From Vanilla planifolia (taxonomy: Eukaryota; Streptophyta; Magnoliopsida; Asparagales; Orchidaceae): a stretch of DNA of 64,000 nt. Numbering within the stretch: the stretch's first letter is position 1; each line of letters starts with the position of its first letter. Location: positions 11,711,170-11,775,169 of the forward strand of contig CM043872.1 of the NCBI GenBank assembly GCA_023846275.1. Reading direction: 5' to 3'. The position numbers and the translations under genes are program-made. The notes under the pieces were generated by a model. The model had not been told where the DNA came from, did no database searches, and saw only the letters and a program-made list of their open reading frames with translations. Shown here in pieces: positions 35,365 through 45,721 of this stretch.

Positions 35365-36641
35365 AGTGTGATGTTCACATACGAGGGGATTAATTGTGAG
35401 AACTATAAATTGAAATAAATTAATGGATAGTAACAAAAGCATTTTAATAATCTTAATGACTCTTATAAACTACTTTTATAAAATTTGATTATTCTTAAAA
35501 GTTTTGTGGAGTACAAATAAAGAAAAGACTTAATAAGATTTTTAAGTGACTCGATCAAAACTTGGATCTACATTAACCTCTGGCCAAAATGTTTAGAAAA
35601 AACATTAAATGTCTTTCACAAAGGTAGGAGACCAAACCTATAATAGGACAAAAGAACATATAGGCACTAAGCCAAAAGACCCAAAATAAAAAAATCACCA
35701 ATATTATTATAAGTAACTAGATTGTAGGCCACAACATTATGGAGACTACCACAATGAACACACGATGTTAGGTGATGCAGGTAGTGATTTTGTGATACAT
35801 GATAAGATCACTCCCACCATTTTAGTTACCATAATTTTGGGCCACAACATGCCAAAAACCTTATCATCATAAGCACAAGAAGATGGGTAATATGCTCAGT
35901 AGTTCTATAATAGATATTGATATGATATTAAATCTCAAAGAACTAAGTTTGTGGTATTATTAGAAAGTTAGGGTCTTAAGGAAAGATATAAGAAAGAAAT
36001 AAATAAAGATTAAATAAATTTGAATATAAAAATAAGAAATAAAAAAAGAAAAAAATAAATGATATGATATGATTAAGTATTATATTATGCTAATACTATG
36101 GGATGACTATATGAATACATGATTATGATGCAAACAAAACTATATACAATAAAATTCTAAACTCTTATATCTTTATAGATTATCATGAATTATTTAGTTT
36201 GCTATTTTGTATTATTTACCAATTACTTTATCATATTTTTATACTATTTTGTTATCTATAATTAGTAGTTTACTTATTGAGTATATCAACATCATTTCTT
36301 ACTTATATTACAAGCTAAGAAATAGATGTGAATAGAACTTGGGGCATAAGAGTGTGACTTTATTGTAAGTTTTATAAGAGAAGATATGTATGAGAGAATC
36401 TTGTAATACCATCTAAAAAATAATTTATCTAAGTTCCTTTTAAGTTTTCCCATTATCTAATAACTTTAAGACCATGTTTGTTGCTTTTAATTTTATGTTC
36501 TTTATAAAATATTATATGGATTGAGATATTTTATTATGACCCCTAGTTGGTTTTGGTTGGTGTCCTTGAAATGTTATTACTTTATTTTAATATAGAATTT
36601 TAGTTTTTTTAGCATTCTATTTGATTTTAACTTGTTAAAGT
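35365..36641 (+). repeat. 5' LTR of the Tekay-like element (copy c)
   Basis: The head is CGAGGGGATTAATTGTGAG at 35,382-35,400, then TTTTTAAGTGACTCGATC with GATCTACATTAACC (35,540-35,576). The tail module (about 35,700-36,640) matches 51,000-51,835 and 51,840-52,745: each has two GGCCACAACAT/ GATGTTAGGTGATG sub-repeats, a GATATGAT cluster, GGATGACTATATG, TGGATTGAGATATTTTATTA and TTGGTTTTGGTTGGTGTCC. It ends just before the primer site at 36,641. Confidence 0.7.
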
Positions 36642-36660
36642 TGGTATAAAAAACCAAGCT
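36641..36660 (+). other. Candidate primer-binding site (tRNA-Met type)
   Basis: TTGGTATAAAAAACCAAGCT directly follows the LTR. The plant gypsy consensus core is TGGTATCAGAGC, of which TGGTAT and the following purine-rich positions survive. Its place between the LTR tail and gag supports the call. Confidence 0.5.
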
Positions 36661-36979
36661 TAAGAACTTCGGTTGGATTTAACTGAGGACAATCAAATAG
36701 TATACACAAGATTAAAATTTTTATAGTATATGCTACCTTTTATTGAAAAGCAAAATTTGGAGTATTAAAGAAATTTGCATGCTTTTGTATCAAGGAAGGA
36801 GAACTACAATGGAATAAAAAGTGTAGAATCCTATGCTAATGCCAAATAAGTAAGAAGATCTTGTGGAAGGTTAAGGGAATAGAGTCCACTAAGTCTAATA
36901 CAATCTTCTTTCATATGTCCCTAAGACATTCCAAGGAGTTTTCTCACTGATAAAATAGAATAATAGTTTTATAAGATGC

Positions 36980-37335
36980 AACCCCCTCAATTCTTAAGAG
37001 GGTTTGATCCATTGGAGATACAAAACTAGATCAATCCAATAAGAAAGATATTTGATAGAATTGCTTGCCAAGAAAGTAGAAAGCTACACTTACTCTTTTA
37101 CTTTTGCATAAGATTGTGATCTTATGATGGGAATCTCATCACTACTTATGCTTCACAAGTTACCAAATAATTGAAAAATTCCATGGGAAGATTTTTTAGA
37201 GGATTTTGAAAGATTTTTTGTGACCATATCACCTAGGGAAAAATGAGGGAAGAAGTACAAGTCCTATAACAAAAGGACCTGTTAGTGATTGGTTATGAGA
37301 AACGTTTTTCTTTTTTGGCTCACTATGCACAATAA
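36980..37335 (+). pseudogene. Tekay-like gag, N-terminal part
   Basis: The plus frame reads PPQFLRGFDPLEIQN, stop, INPIRKIFDRIAC, then ESRKLHLLFYFCIRL. This matches the retrotrans_gag pattern P-P-x-F-x-G-x-x-D-P-x-x-A-x-x-W-x-x-x-I-x-x-x-F-x-x-x-x-C-x-x-x-x-K-x-x-L-A-x-F-x-L. Further on, KMREEVQVL and then IGYEKRFSFLAHYA (to 37,333) match the R-x-x-K-x-x-E-F-x-x-L and Y-E-x-x-F-x-x-L-x-R-Y-A blocks. Gag forms the particle. The frame stops where the nested minus-strand element begins; its continuation is at 47.44 kb. Confidence 0.75.
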
Positions 37336-37349
37336 GCAGTGAGTTTGAA

Positions 37350-38099
37350 GGACTAGTGATGCTAAATCAGTGGTGCAAACCATAATGAGAAACTCAAAGA
37401 TTAACCAGCACATGTTCAAAAGAAAGAAAATGTACAAGATAAACACGAGAAACTTGAAAATACAACATGCAATAGACACTCATCCAAGAAACTCTTAGCT
37501 AAGAAGGGATAGACCACAACCTAGGGGTCAATCCTTATGATAGGCACTCAACCTCTTCATTGGGACAAAGATGGGGTACTTGAAATGGCCAAAGTTAATT
37601 TAGCTTGACAAAGAAAAGAAAAAAAGGTCACAAAGACACAGATTGTAAGCCTCACAAAAAAATTAGAGTAACAAAGTAGTTGCATTCAATGAGGTAAGAC
37701 ATGTAAGGAAACCAAGTTGTAGAGAATAGGAAAGGTGACGATAGATGACTTTGTGAATAATTTCAAAAGAAGGTGGAGGTAGTAAATCTAAGTAACTTTA
37801 AACAATGAAGTAAAAAATACAATGAAGTGAAAAGGAAATGACGAGGTGAAAAAGAAATAACAAAGTGAAAAGGAAATTTTTATGTAGTGGAGGCAAGAAA
37901 ATGATGTCACTAAGTTGAAGTAAATGGCTTAGTATCTCACTAATTAAGCCTCAAACCACTACTCTTTGTATTAAAGCCCTAACAAATTAGCACATCATAA
38001 TTTTTATTACAATCAACCCTTAGACCTTAACAAGATGCGATAAAATAGTGAAAAGTTTATACATGCTAAGATCATCATTTATAAATGGTAGGTCTCCCA
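37350..38099 (-). repeat. 3' LTR of nested chromovirus, distal part
   Basis: It aligns in order with 45,722-46,440. Examples: AATGAAGTGAAAAGGAAATG (37,821) with GATGAAGTGAAAACGAAATA (46,170), then GGTGAAAA and AACAAAGTGAAAA in both, GATGTCACTAAGTTGAAG with GATGTCATCGAGTTGAAG, CCTTAACAAGATGCGATAAA with CCTCAATAAGATGTGATAGA, and CATGCTAAGATCATCATTT with CATGTTAAGATCATTATTT. The alignment stops at 38,099 where the inserted element begins. Confidence 0.8.
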
Positions 38100-39312
38100 T
38101 GTTGTAACATCCCTTAATTCAAATAGAAATGAAAAAAAGATAAACCCTAGAATCAATCCAAGAGGATTATAAAATGGAATGCTTAAAATAAATAAAGTTA
38201 ATTTCTTAGAATATATTATTTATTATTGAAATGTTAAAATAATAATAAAATATAAAAGAAAGTATTATATTTTTAAACTTAAAAATATTATTTGGACATA
38301 TAAATAGAAAGAACTCTCACATCAAATTCAATAACATAAATTTTGTAATTTTTAGAAACCTAAAATTTTCTTATGAATTTTTAAATATGTGAATATAAAT
38401 GTAATTATTGATAAGTAAGTTAGGTATATTTGTAATATTCGAAATTTTTGCCTAAGTAAACTCTTATTGTTAAATAATAGATTTGTAAATATTGAAATAT
38501 CATATGCATTACAGTAGATTTATAATTGAAAAATTTTGAATTAGGCTAAAATTACTTAGTAGATGATAGATTTATAAATTTTGGTATGTGAGATTTTAGT
38601 AAGATATATCTGTAATTTCTAAATATTAATGTAGAAGAAAATCTAAAAGGTAGATGATAGGTTTTGAAATTATAGAATACCTAATGATTTTGTGAAAATG
38701 TCATGTCAACACTCATGGGAACAAAAATTTGAATATCTGGCAGTGGTGAGAAAATTATATAAAATAATATTATATTGGTAATAATTTATATTTAACTAAC
38801 ATCAAAATCACCATTAACCAATATATAAGTGTATTTAGCTTAGGGGCTTGGTTGGAAATTCTTCGATGAGCTCATGAGAGGTTTGCTTCAACAAGCTCAT
38901 TTTGTGTGTGAAAATCAAAGAGAGGAGGTGCTATTGTGCCTTCTGAGAAGAGTTGTCCATGATATTGACATCATTGATGTGGTAAGTTCTATAATTACTT
39001 TTTGTGTTTTGTTGGGTTCTCCACTAAAGGACAATAAAATGTTAAGTTCATCACAAAAGCATGTCATACAAGTACGTTGGTATCATCAAACAATACGTTG
39101 AGCTTCTAGCAAAGCTATTCAATGGTTGCCAAACTTAATCATACTAAATGATTTTTTGGATCAGACTATTACAATGAGTGTATATTGCTTAGTTCGGTTA
39201 ATGACATAAGACAATATTGGTATCATACTTTATAATATGATTATGTTTAAGAAAAATTAGTCAAATTAGCATGATTTCAAGTTATAGAATTGGATCATAC
39301 AATCTGATGCTC

Positions 39313-39334
39313 TTATCATATCAGTATGATAAGG
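39313..39334. repeat. Perfect inverted repeat, 9-bp arms
   Basis: CTTATCATA, a 4-base spacer TCAG, then TATGATAAG. It is one of several ATCATA/TATGAT palindromes in the LTR-like DNA of this window. Confidence 0.8.
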
Positions 39335-40079
39335 GAATGAAGTATGCAAGAAGAAATAATAAATTCATTCAATACAATTAGAGTAATCATGCAGTACAAT
39401 CATTAAGGAATTCTCTTAATTGTACAATATGATTATATGGATTGCATTAAATGATCATAAGAGAAATACTAAAATATACAGAGTTGAATGAGAACATATA
39501 GTCAATGTTGGTATTATATGATATGATATCCATATCAATTTTTTTTATCAAACCAAACCAATAAGGTAAGTAATGGAGAATATAAGGGAGCATATGGTAT
39601 GATATTAGGATCATATAAGAGTGACAATGCAAATTCCTTAGTTCTAGAGTATCAAACAATACAATTTAAGGAATTGAACAAGTATGATCTAGGCAAGAAC
39701 TAATGGTGATAAAGAAAATTTACATGATTTTAATTATTTATTAAAAATGCTAAATTTAGGATACATGTTGACCCTTGTATAAATATAACTTTGTAGGAAA
39801 TTAAGGAAGATAGAAAATGATCTTTATGTTACTTATTGGTTGACTCTACTAATTACATAGTTCATTATTTTTATGGCTTTTTTACATGGCATCTCAAAGA
39901 ATAACTAAATAAAAGAAAAGGAACATAAAGAATATGTGAAATAAAAAGGAATGTATGCTAGCTTTGATATCTTGAATGGTATATCTACTTTAAGCATGTG
40001 TATTGGAATAATTGTTTCACATATGACATTACATGGCCAGAAATTGGAAATAAAAAATAGATTCCTGGAGACATTATCC

Positions 40080-40350
40080 TCAACTCTAGGCTCAGTGGAT
40101 GTTATCGAAGGGTATCAATCTTCAGATCAAATATCTACTTAGTGAATGTTATGTTAAGGTGTCAATCTTTGGATCAAATATCTACTCATAATATGTGCTA
40201 TGATCTCATTATATGTATATATATATATATATATGACACTAAGCTCAGTGAATGTTATCACAAGGTATAGTTACCACACCTATATGGTGACACTAAGCTT
40301 AATTAATGTTATCGTTTGATATCTATCTTCAGATTAGATATCTACCTAGT
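40080..40350 (+). repeat. Degenerate tandem repeats plus AT microsatellite
   Basis: The phrase AGTGGATGTTATCGAAGG with TATCAATCTTCAGATCAAAT and ATCTACT recurs in diverged form starting near 40,094, 40,141, 40,248 and 40,300. CACTAAGCTCAGTGAATG and CACTAAGCTTAATTAATG are two of the starts. Between the second and third copies lies an AT microsatellite (40,211-40,234). Similar GTCAGCCTTCGG-type repeats are common in gypsy LTRs of plants. Confidence 0.6.
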
Positions 40351-41027
40351 TTTATTTAAATAAATTGGATGGATTTCTATTAAAGGAGGTCATTTATTAG
40401 TATTCTTATTGGATCTAATGAAGATAACGATTTAATGGAAATTGGGCTCATTGATTACATAAATATTAAGAACTATAAAGAACAAAAAAATTGGCATTAT
40501 TATTTCATCTAGTTTAGTTATAATACACATGGAATCTATTATGATTTTAGATTTATATATGTGGTTTATCATCATGACTAATTGTATGAATTCTATTTTA
40601 TTCATTATACTTATAGTTTTAATATATCATTATTTTACATTTGGTTATCTTATTAGATTTATCTTCTAAAATCTACAAATCTGACTAGTGCTGATAACAC
40701 AAGTCATACATCAGATCATTCTTCCATTACACCAAGAGCTAGGGATTTTGATACCATAGGAGAGGACTTCATTTTTATAATGTGAGAGAGGAGAGGATTT
40801 TTGGTTAGCATTGATGATATAAAAGTTTTAGTGCTGAAGTTATTCTTATATCAAGATTTTTATTTCTAAATATTTCTACTTCTATGGATTTATTTAGTTG
40901 TAGCTTGGAAAAAAATCTTTTCCCCATCATCATATCCTCACCAAGGATTTGTGTCAACACATGAAATTTATTTTCATTTAACCTTAATTATATTAATTAT
41001 TGAGGATACCATTAGGTGGGGGCATAA

Positions 41028-41830
41028 CACCTTTCTTAGAGAGCTTAAGCATAAAATAAAAAATAAAAAAGAAAAACTAAAAATAAAAGTACAAAATTTA
41101 TTATCAAAATTGTTACCATATAGCTTTCTAAAAAGTTATCATTTTGATCCAAAAGTTATATATGATCAAAGCTATTGCCAAATCACATTCTAAAGTGTTG
41201 AATTTTTGGTTCAGTAGTAATCAGGTTCATGTGGGTTATTGATGGTCAAATAGAGATAGGCATGCTATAGGTTAGGGTTGGTGGGTTGATGTGACATCAA
41301 CAAATCCATGTGAGTTCATGAGTCATACGAATCATTTAGTTGATGGTTTGGCACAACGTCGATGGTTCCACATTCGTTTGTTAGTCCAATATTGGTCAAC
41401 ATATCACTAATTAATTGGTGGGATGGTGCATTGTTAACAAATCTATGCTTGTTCATAAATCATGCAAATTTAAGATCTATAATAGGCCCAAACTACTCAT
41501 TAATCAATCTATTTCTATCCAATGCAATTTGTATGGTCCATCATTAGGTTTGGTAAGGTTGATGGTGATTAACATAGGTAAAGAAGGACAAGAAAGACAA
41601 AGGAATGGGCCTAATAAGACATTTTTTATCATTTTTTGTTCCCAACATGAATTTTGAGCACAAAATGAAATTTTAGGCTCTCCACACATGAAGAATAGAT
41701 ACATTGATTATCAAAAAGTGACGTTGCATATCTAACTAGTAGCTAAGTGTTAAAAATCCTGATCGATGTCCTTACCAATTCCCTTTAAGTGAGAGAAACT
41801 CATCTCTAATGAGTCAACTGCTTTAGATTG
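41028..41830 (-). repeat. 3' LTR of nested chromovirus, proximal part
   Basis: It aligns with 46,450-47,430. Examples: AAAAGTTATCATTTTGATCC (41,131) with AAAAGTTATCATTTTGGTTC (46,520), ATCAACAAATCCATGTGAGT with GTTGACAAATCCATGTGCAT, GAAGAATAGATACATTGATT with AAAGAATAGATACCTTGATT, and GATCGATGTCCTTACC with GATCAATGTCCTCACA. It also keeps 80-codon and 61-codon chance frames (41,362-41,657). The right edge is near 41,830, just past the chromodomain remnant side. Confidence 0.82.
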
Positions 41831-41849
41831 ACTCTCTAAGTTTCTAATA

Positions 41850-41960
41850 CTTCTAGGTTTAGTCATTGTAGCTCTTCTTTTGTGTTCCAAGTATCATCAA
41901 TATCTAGTTGATCTTTTTTAAAAAAATGATACCTATAATGACTCTAATTTCTAGTTATTG
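41850..41960 (-). pseudogene. Chromodomain remnant of nested chromovirus
   Basis: The minus strand reads KDQLDIDDTWNTKEELQ, stop, LNLEVLET. This fits the end of a chromovirus chromodomain, where a D/S-x-T-W-x-x-E-E-E-L pattern is followed by a D-P-x-L-L-E helix. It lies directly downstream of the integrase C-terminus, as expected. Chromodomains target insertion to methylated heterochromatin. The stretch is short and the call is moderate. Confidence 0.55.
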
Positions 41961-41989
41961 TAGTTTAGTCATTCGATATTTTCTCACTT

Positions 41990-43110
41990 TGCCCACTATT
42001 CTTATCATGATAGGCTAGTAGATACTCAGGGATGGGTTCACTCTCAAAGGTATGGATGTCGACTCAAATGGTTCACTTTGAATCACAATTAGCTTCTTGT
42101 AAGCAATCAAATTTGAGAGGTTGAAGGTGTTGCTAATGTCATAGTCATCTAATAACTCCACAATGTATGCATTTGGTTGAGCCTTTTTTAAGATTTGAAA
42201 CATCTATGTCTCATACATGTAACTTCTATGAAGTTCTAGTTGGGAACCTTTCAAACATAATTTGAATCATGACATAATCTCCTTTAGATAATTCTCTATG
42301 CCTATGATGTACCTTAACCAATCTCTTGTATTGCTTATTATTATTTATTTTCTCTTTAATATGCTAATGAACTTCCCTTATATATTATGTAAACTCTTGT
42401 TTAGACATAGATGTGTGTGCTTGAATGGGTAATAGAAATTTGTCATCTAGTCTATAAGATTTATATCTATTAAAAGGTTTAAAGGGGCTTATTCCTATGG
42501 ACTAGTCATGAAACTATTATAAGAATGCTCTATACATGGTAAAAGAAGATCCTAATTTTATATAGTTTCTCTTACTAATTATCATAATAGATTTTTTAAG
42601 TTAGGATTTATTATCTTAGTTTGACCATTAGTTTGGGGGTGATAGAAAGATGAAAATTTTAACTTTATTCTCATAAGACTTCAAAGGCTTTTCTAGAAGT
42701 ATGAAGTTAAATGAACATCTCTATCTATTCCTATGGTCATGGGTAACCCATAAAACTTCACCTCTTCTTTGAAGAGTAGTTGAGCAATGTGCAAGCATCA
42801 AAAGTTTTTAAGCACAAGAAATCCACTTCATAAATTGATCTACCACTACGAAGATGGAGTCATGTCTTACAAGGATCGTGGTTAATACAAGGAAAAACTT
42901 CATACAAGATCCTCCCATGGTCGTGATAATACTAGCAATAAGGTGTAAAGTCTGGTATTTTAATACCAATGTTTAGCAACTATACAAGTCTTACACTCAA
43001 CAACTATCTAAGTAGGATGTCTTTTTAATCTAGCCAATAAAATCAATCTTCAATGACCATGATGATTTTTTCTTGACAAAAATTACTTGCTGGTCCTGTT
43101 ACATGTGTCC
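41990..43110 (-). pseudogene. Integrase of nested chromovirus
   Basis: The core is recognisable as VRHDSIFVVVDQFMKWISC (about 42,875-42,826), the N-D-S-I-F-V-V-V-D-R-F-S-K-M block. Further on, ELSKGDYVMIQIMFERFPTR (about 42,313-42,254) matches F-x-V-G-D-x-V-M-x-x-I-x-x-E-R-F-P. A 62-codon open frame at 42,203-42,015 (minus) starts MFQILKKAQPNAYIVELLDD and includes DISNTFNLSNLIAY, the classic F-x-I-L-K-x-x-x-x-N-A-Y-x-V-x-L-P / F-N-V-S-D-L block. Many stops lie between the blocks. The enzyme would join element DNA to the target. Confidence 0.85.
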
Positions 43111-43479
43111 TAATCTAAGAAATCTTGAAGTGATGTTCATGATATTCATAGTTTTTTATCACAAAAAAGATAACCATCTTTAATTGTATAATCATAGATG
43201 AACTTAGTTCAATTGAAAACTAAGTTTTTATAGATGTGTCAAAAGTCAATGCAATCTGAGTACAAGATTATTAGAGTTTTAAATTCTATGATAGAGATAA
43301 ACAATATGGTGAGTAGGTTCACTCGCCAACTAATAATGTGTAGTTTTAAGAAATTTTTCCATTTAGCCTGTGGCTTTAACTTCTTTTATGAGTTAAGATA
43401 TCTTAAAATCACAGGGTTAGAATAAATAATAAACCCTATTTCCAATAATGTCTTAGGGTTTGAATTGTCATATAACATT

Positions 43480-43640
43480 CTTTAACAATAATAAAGCATT
43501 CTTATATGTCTCATTTAGCTTTTCACTAAAGTATGTGATTAGTTGTCCTTCTTTCCTAAGGACTCATCTTATTTATACACCAATGGCAACATAGAAGACT
43601 TAAAAAATAATAAAAAAATTCTTGAAGTCAAAGTATAGGT
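43480..43640 (-). pseudogene. RNase H of nested chromovirus
   Basis: VLRKEGQLITYFSEKLNETY (about 43,560-43,500) matches the gypsy RNase H block V-L-x-Q-x-G-x-P-I-A-Y-F-S-E-K-L. IGV is readable just upstream, equivalent to I-G-x-V/A. It sits between RT and integrase. The rest of the domain and the spacer to 43,110 are too eroded to read. Confidence 0.7.
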
Positions 43641-43889
43641 GCTTGAGTTATACTCTACAATCTATTCAAAAGCTTTCTCAATTATAAGGGTCCTTTTGAA
43701 ATTTCTTTTTTTAATATAATAGATTATAAAGGTAGTAAATAAGCCATGAAAATTCTTATATCATGGATATACAATGATTTTAAATAAGCAATTATAGCTT
43801 TAATCTCATTATGATGATAAATACATCATCTTTTAAGACTATGAAGCCTAGAAAAATCATATAATAGATAACAATTTACATAGAGATAG

Positions 43890-44468
43890 TTCTCCCTATG
43901 CATGGAGTAAACCTTTTTAAGATGCTCTAAATGGTGTTCAAGGGTATTAATAGAGATTAAAATTTAACTAAAATAAACCACCTTGAATTTTCCAAAGAAG
44001 GGTTGAATTATATGGGAAATTATTCTCATAAACATGCTTTAGAGCATTTGATAGGTCGACAAGCATGACTAACCACTCATATAACCCATCCCTTGTATTA
44101 GAAGTAGTTTTCCACTCATATAACCCATCCTTTGTATTAAAAATAGTTTTTCACTCCTCCCCTAGTTAGATCCTTACATGTTAGTATCCATGTTTTAAGT
44201 CCATTTTGGAGAAAATAGTGGCTCCACACATTTGGTCCAATATGTCATTTAAGTATGGGATAGGAAACCTATACTTCATAGTTTTTTATAGCCCTATACT
44301 TAGACTTTGTCTAATAATTTTTGCACCAATTTTCATACTTTTTTAGTATTTAGAAGGGCTCATCCTATAATATGATAAATTTGGTAGACTAGCTCCTAGT
44401 ATGAGGTCTATAGCAAGTTCAATGTCCCAAAATGATGGAAAACTTTGGATTTCCTCAATGAAAACATC
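43890..44468 (-). pseudogene. Reverse transcriptase of nested chromovirus
   Basis: From 44,468 the minus strand reads DVFIEEIQSFPSFWD, then IDLILGASLPNLSYYRM, KYRFPIPYLNDILDQM, GATIFSKMDLKHGY, KTIFNTKDGLYEW (twice, see the duplication), LVMLVDLSNA. After a frameshift it reads MRIISHIIQPFFGKFKVVYF. These are the gypsy RT blocks in order with the first catalytic Asp (K-x-D-L) kept. The Y-x-D-D loop is destroyed: after YF come Ser and a stop (about 43,980-43,965). Confidence 0.9.
44073..44150 (-). repeat. 39-bp in-frame tandem duplication in RT
   Basis: Units 44,073-44,111 and 44,112-44,150 both start CCACTCATATAACCCATCC and end in TAGTTTT, with four or so differences. On the minus strand they encode KTIFNTKDGLYEW and KTTSNTRDGLYEW. 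The exact multiple of 3 keeps the frame. Confidence 0.9.
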
Positions 44469-44469
44469 A

Positions 44470-45400
44470 GGAAATCTAAATAAAATAGGTTATACTATGG
44501 GAGGCTTTACTACATCAGATGCCTCACTAGATAATTCTCATTGTGCTATTGCTTAGATGATAATTCTATTAATAAATTTCTAATCTGCTGTTGAACATAA
44601 ACTAGATTTTCTAATTTAGAGTGGAGGTTAGCTTCCTTTTAATAGGTTGAATTTGGTCTCTAGGTGATGATGGGTGCAGCTTAAATTTCTATCCTTAATG
44701 TGTGAACATGCAGGTGTTTGCTTTCTCAATAAGAAGGGCATCACTTGGGCATTATTAGTTCTACTCTTTTGGTTGGATAAAATTTCTATAGGAAGTAAAA
44801 CTCATTAAAAATCTTATAAGCCTCTTCTAAGATGTGAATATTACACATGAAAAGATCCCTTTGCACATATTCTCTAAGCTCAGCTTAAAAGTAGAAGAGG
44901 GTGACCAAATGGTCCTCATTGATACTATAACATAAATGATACTCATTAAAAAGAGTAATGTACCTTTTAATTAACTTTTCACCTTGCGTTAAGCATTTCT
45001 TTTGGTCAAGTAACTAATTGTTGTAGAAGAGGGGTATGTATTCATCTCTTAGGATTCCATTAAACGCATTCCAAATTCCTATGGATGGTGATCCTCTTTC
45101 TTGATAGTGGGTGTCTATGGTTTCTACAAATAGCCAAGCTTGTTTAGCAAGTTTCATTCAAACAAATAACATATTTCATTCCTAGAGAAGTCTAAACCAC
45201 TAAAACTAATGGTCTAAGTGTACTTCCCACTCTAGATAGCCTTTAAGTTTAAGCTACCTTCAAACATGGGGGTGTCATATTTTATGAACTTTATAAGTTT
45301 GTTATCATCATTTTCTTGGTGTCATCCTAAGAAAGGGTCATTAATCCTAATAAGAATTTGATTAAATGGGTTGACAATGTTAGGTTTGGATAAGGTAAGC
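44470..45400 (-). pseudogene. Gag and protease region of nested chromovirus
   Basis: LKGYLEWEVHLDH (about 45,246-45,208) matches the gag block P-x-x-Y-L-x-W-E-x-K-x-x-x-x-F. WNAFNGILRDEYIPLFYNN (about 45,083-45,020) then LDQKKCLTQGEKLIKRYI match W-x-x-M-K-x-x-x-R-x-R-F-V-P-x-x-Y and L-x-x-L-x-Q-G-x-x-S-V-x-x-Y. Between 44,940 and 44,470, where the zinc knuckle and protease belong, I could not pin down the active-site motif. Confidence 0.72.
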
Positions 45401-45697
45401 TCATTTGGAGCTTGAGCTATTAGTCTTAATTCCATATTCTTCTAACTTGGCCTCCATAGTTTCTATTCTAGTTAAGAGGGTCTTAAAGGGTCATTTGCGC
45501 TTGAATGATTTGCAAGTGCTCCATGTTGTAAGCTCTACTAGATCTCATGTACAATAATGTACCCTTTAAAACAAAAGAAACCCTCCATCGTTTTGTAATT
45601 ATCCCTCTCCCTTTTTTTACAAGATTATGTGCTAATAAAAATTAAAAAGGTATACTTTTGTTTTTGCATATCGTTAGTGTTGCAAGCTTTAGGAAAA

Positions 45698-45714
45698 TCA
45701 AGCTCTAATACAAA
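45698..45714 (-). other. Primer-binding site of nested chromovirus
   Basis: The minus strand reads TTGTATTAGAGCTTGAT. It matches the tRNA-initiator-Met complement TGGTATCAGAGC at 10 of 12 bases; both differences are transitions of the kind produced by cytosine deamination. It lies between gag and the 5' LTR, which is the expected place. Confidence 0.75.
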
Positions 45715-45721
45715 ATTGGAT

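Larger units (their letters stand above)
38100..41027 (+). mobile_element. LTR-like insert in the nested chromovirus LTR
   Basis: About 2.9 kb that interrupts an LTR whose other copy is continuous (46,440/46,450). It begins TGTTGTAACATCCC, a frequent plant LTR start, and LTR homology resumes at about 41,028. It holds no recognisable retroelement protein; frames of 60-75 codons (38,874-39,101 plus; 39,447-39,659 minus; 39,951-40,142 plus) have no motif. The middle has ATCATAC/GTATGAT words (39.2-39.6 kb) and a degenerate repeat array with an AT microsatellite (40.08-40.35). A solo LTR or non-autonomous element is likely. Confidence 0.6.

Noticed and set aside
39951-40142. 63-codon frame as a small protein
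   Set aside because: It runs into the degenerate repeat array and is best explained as LTR sequence.
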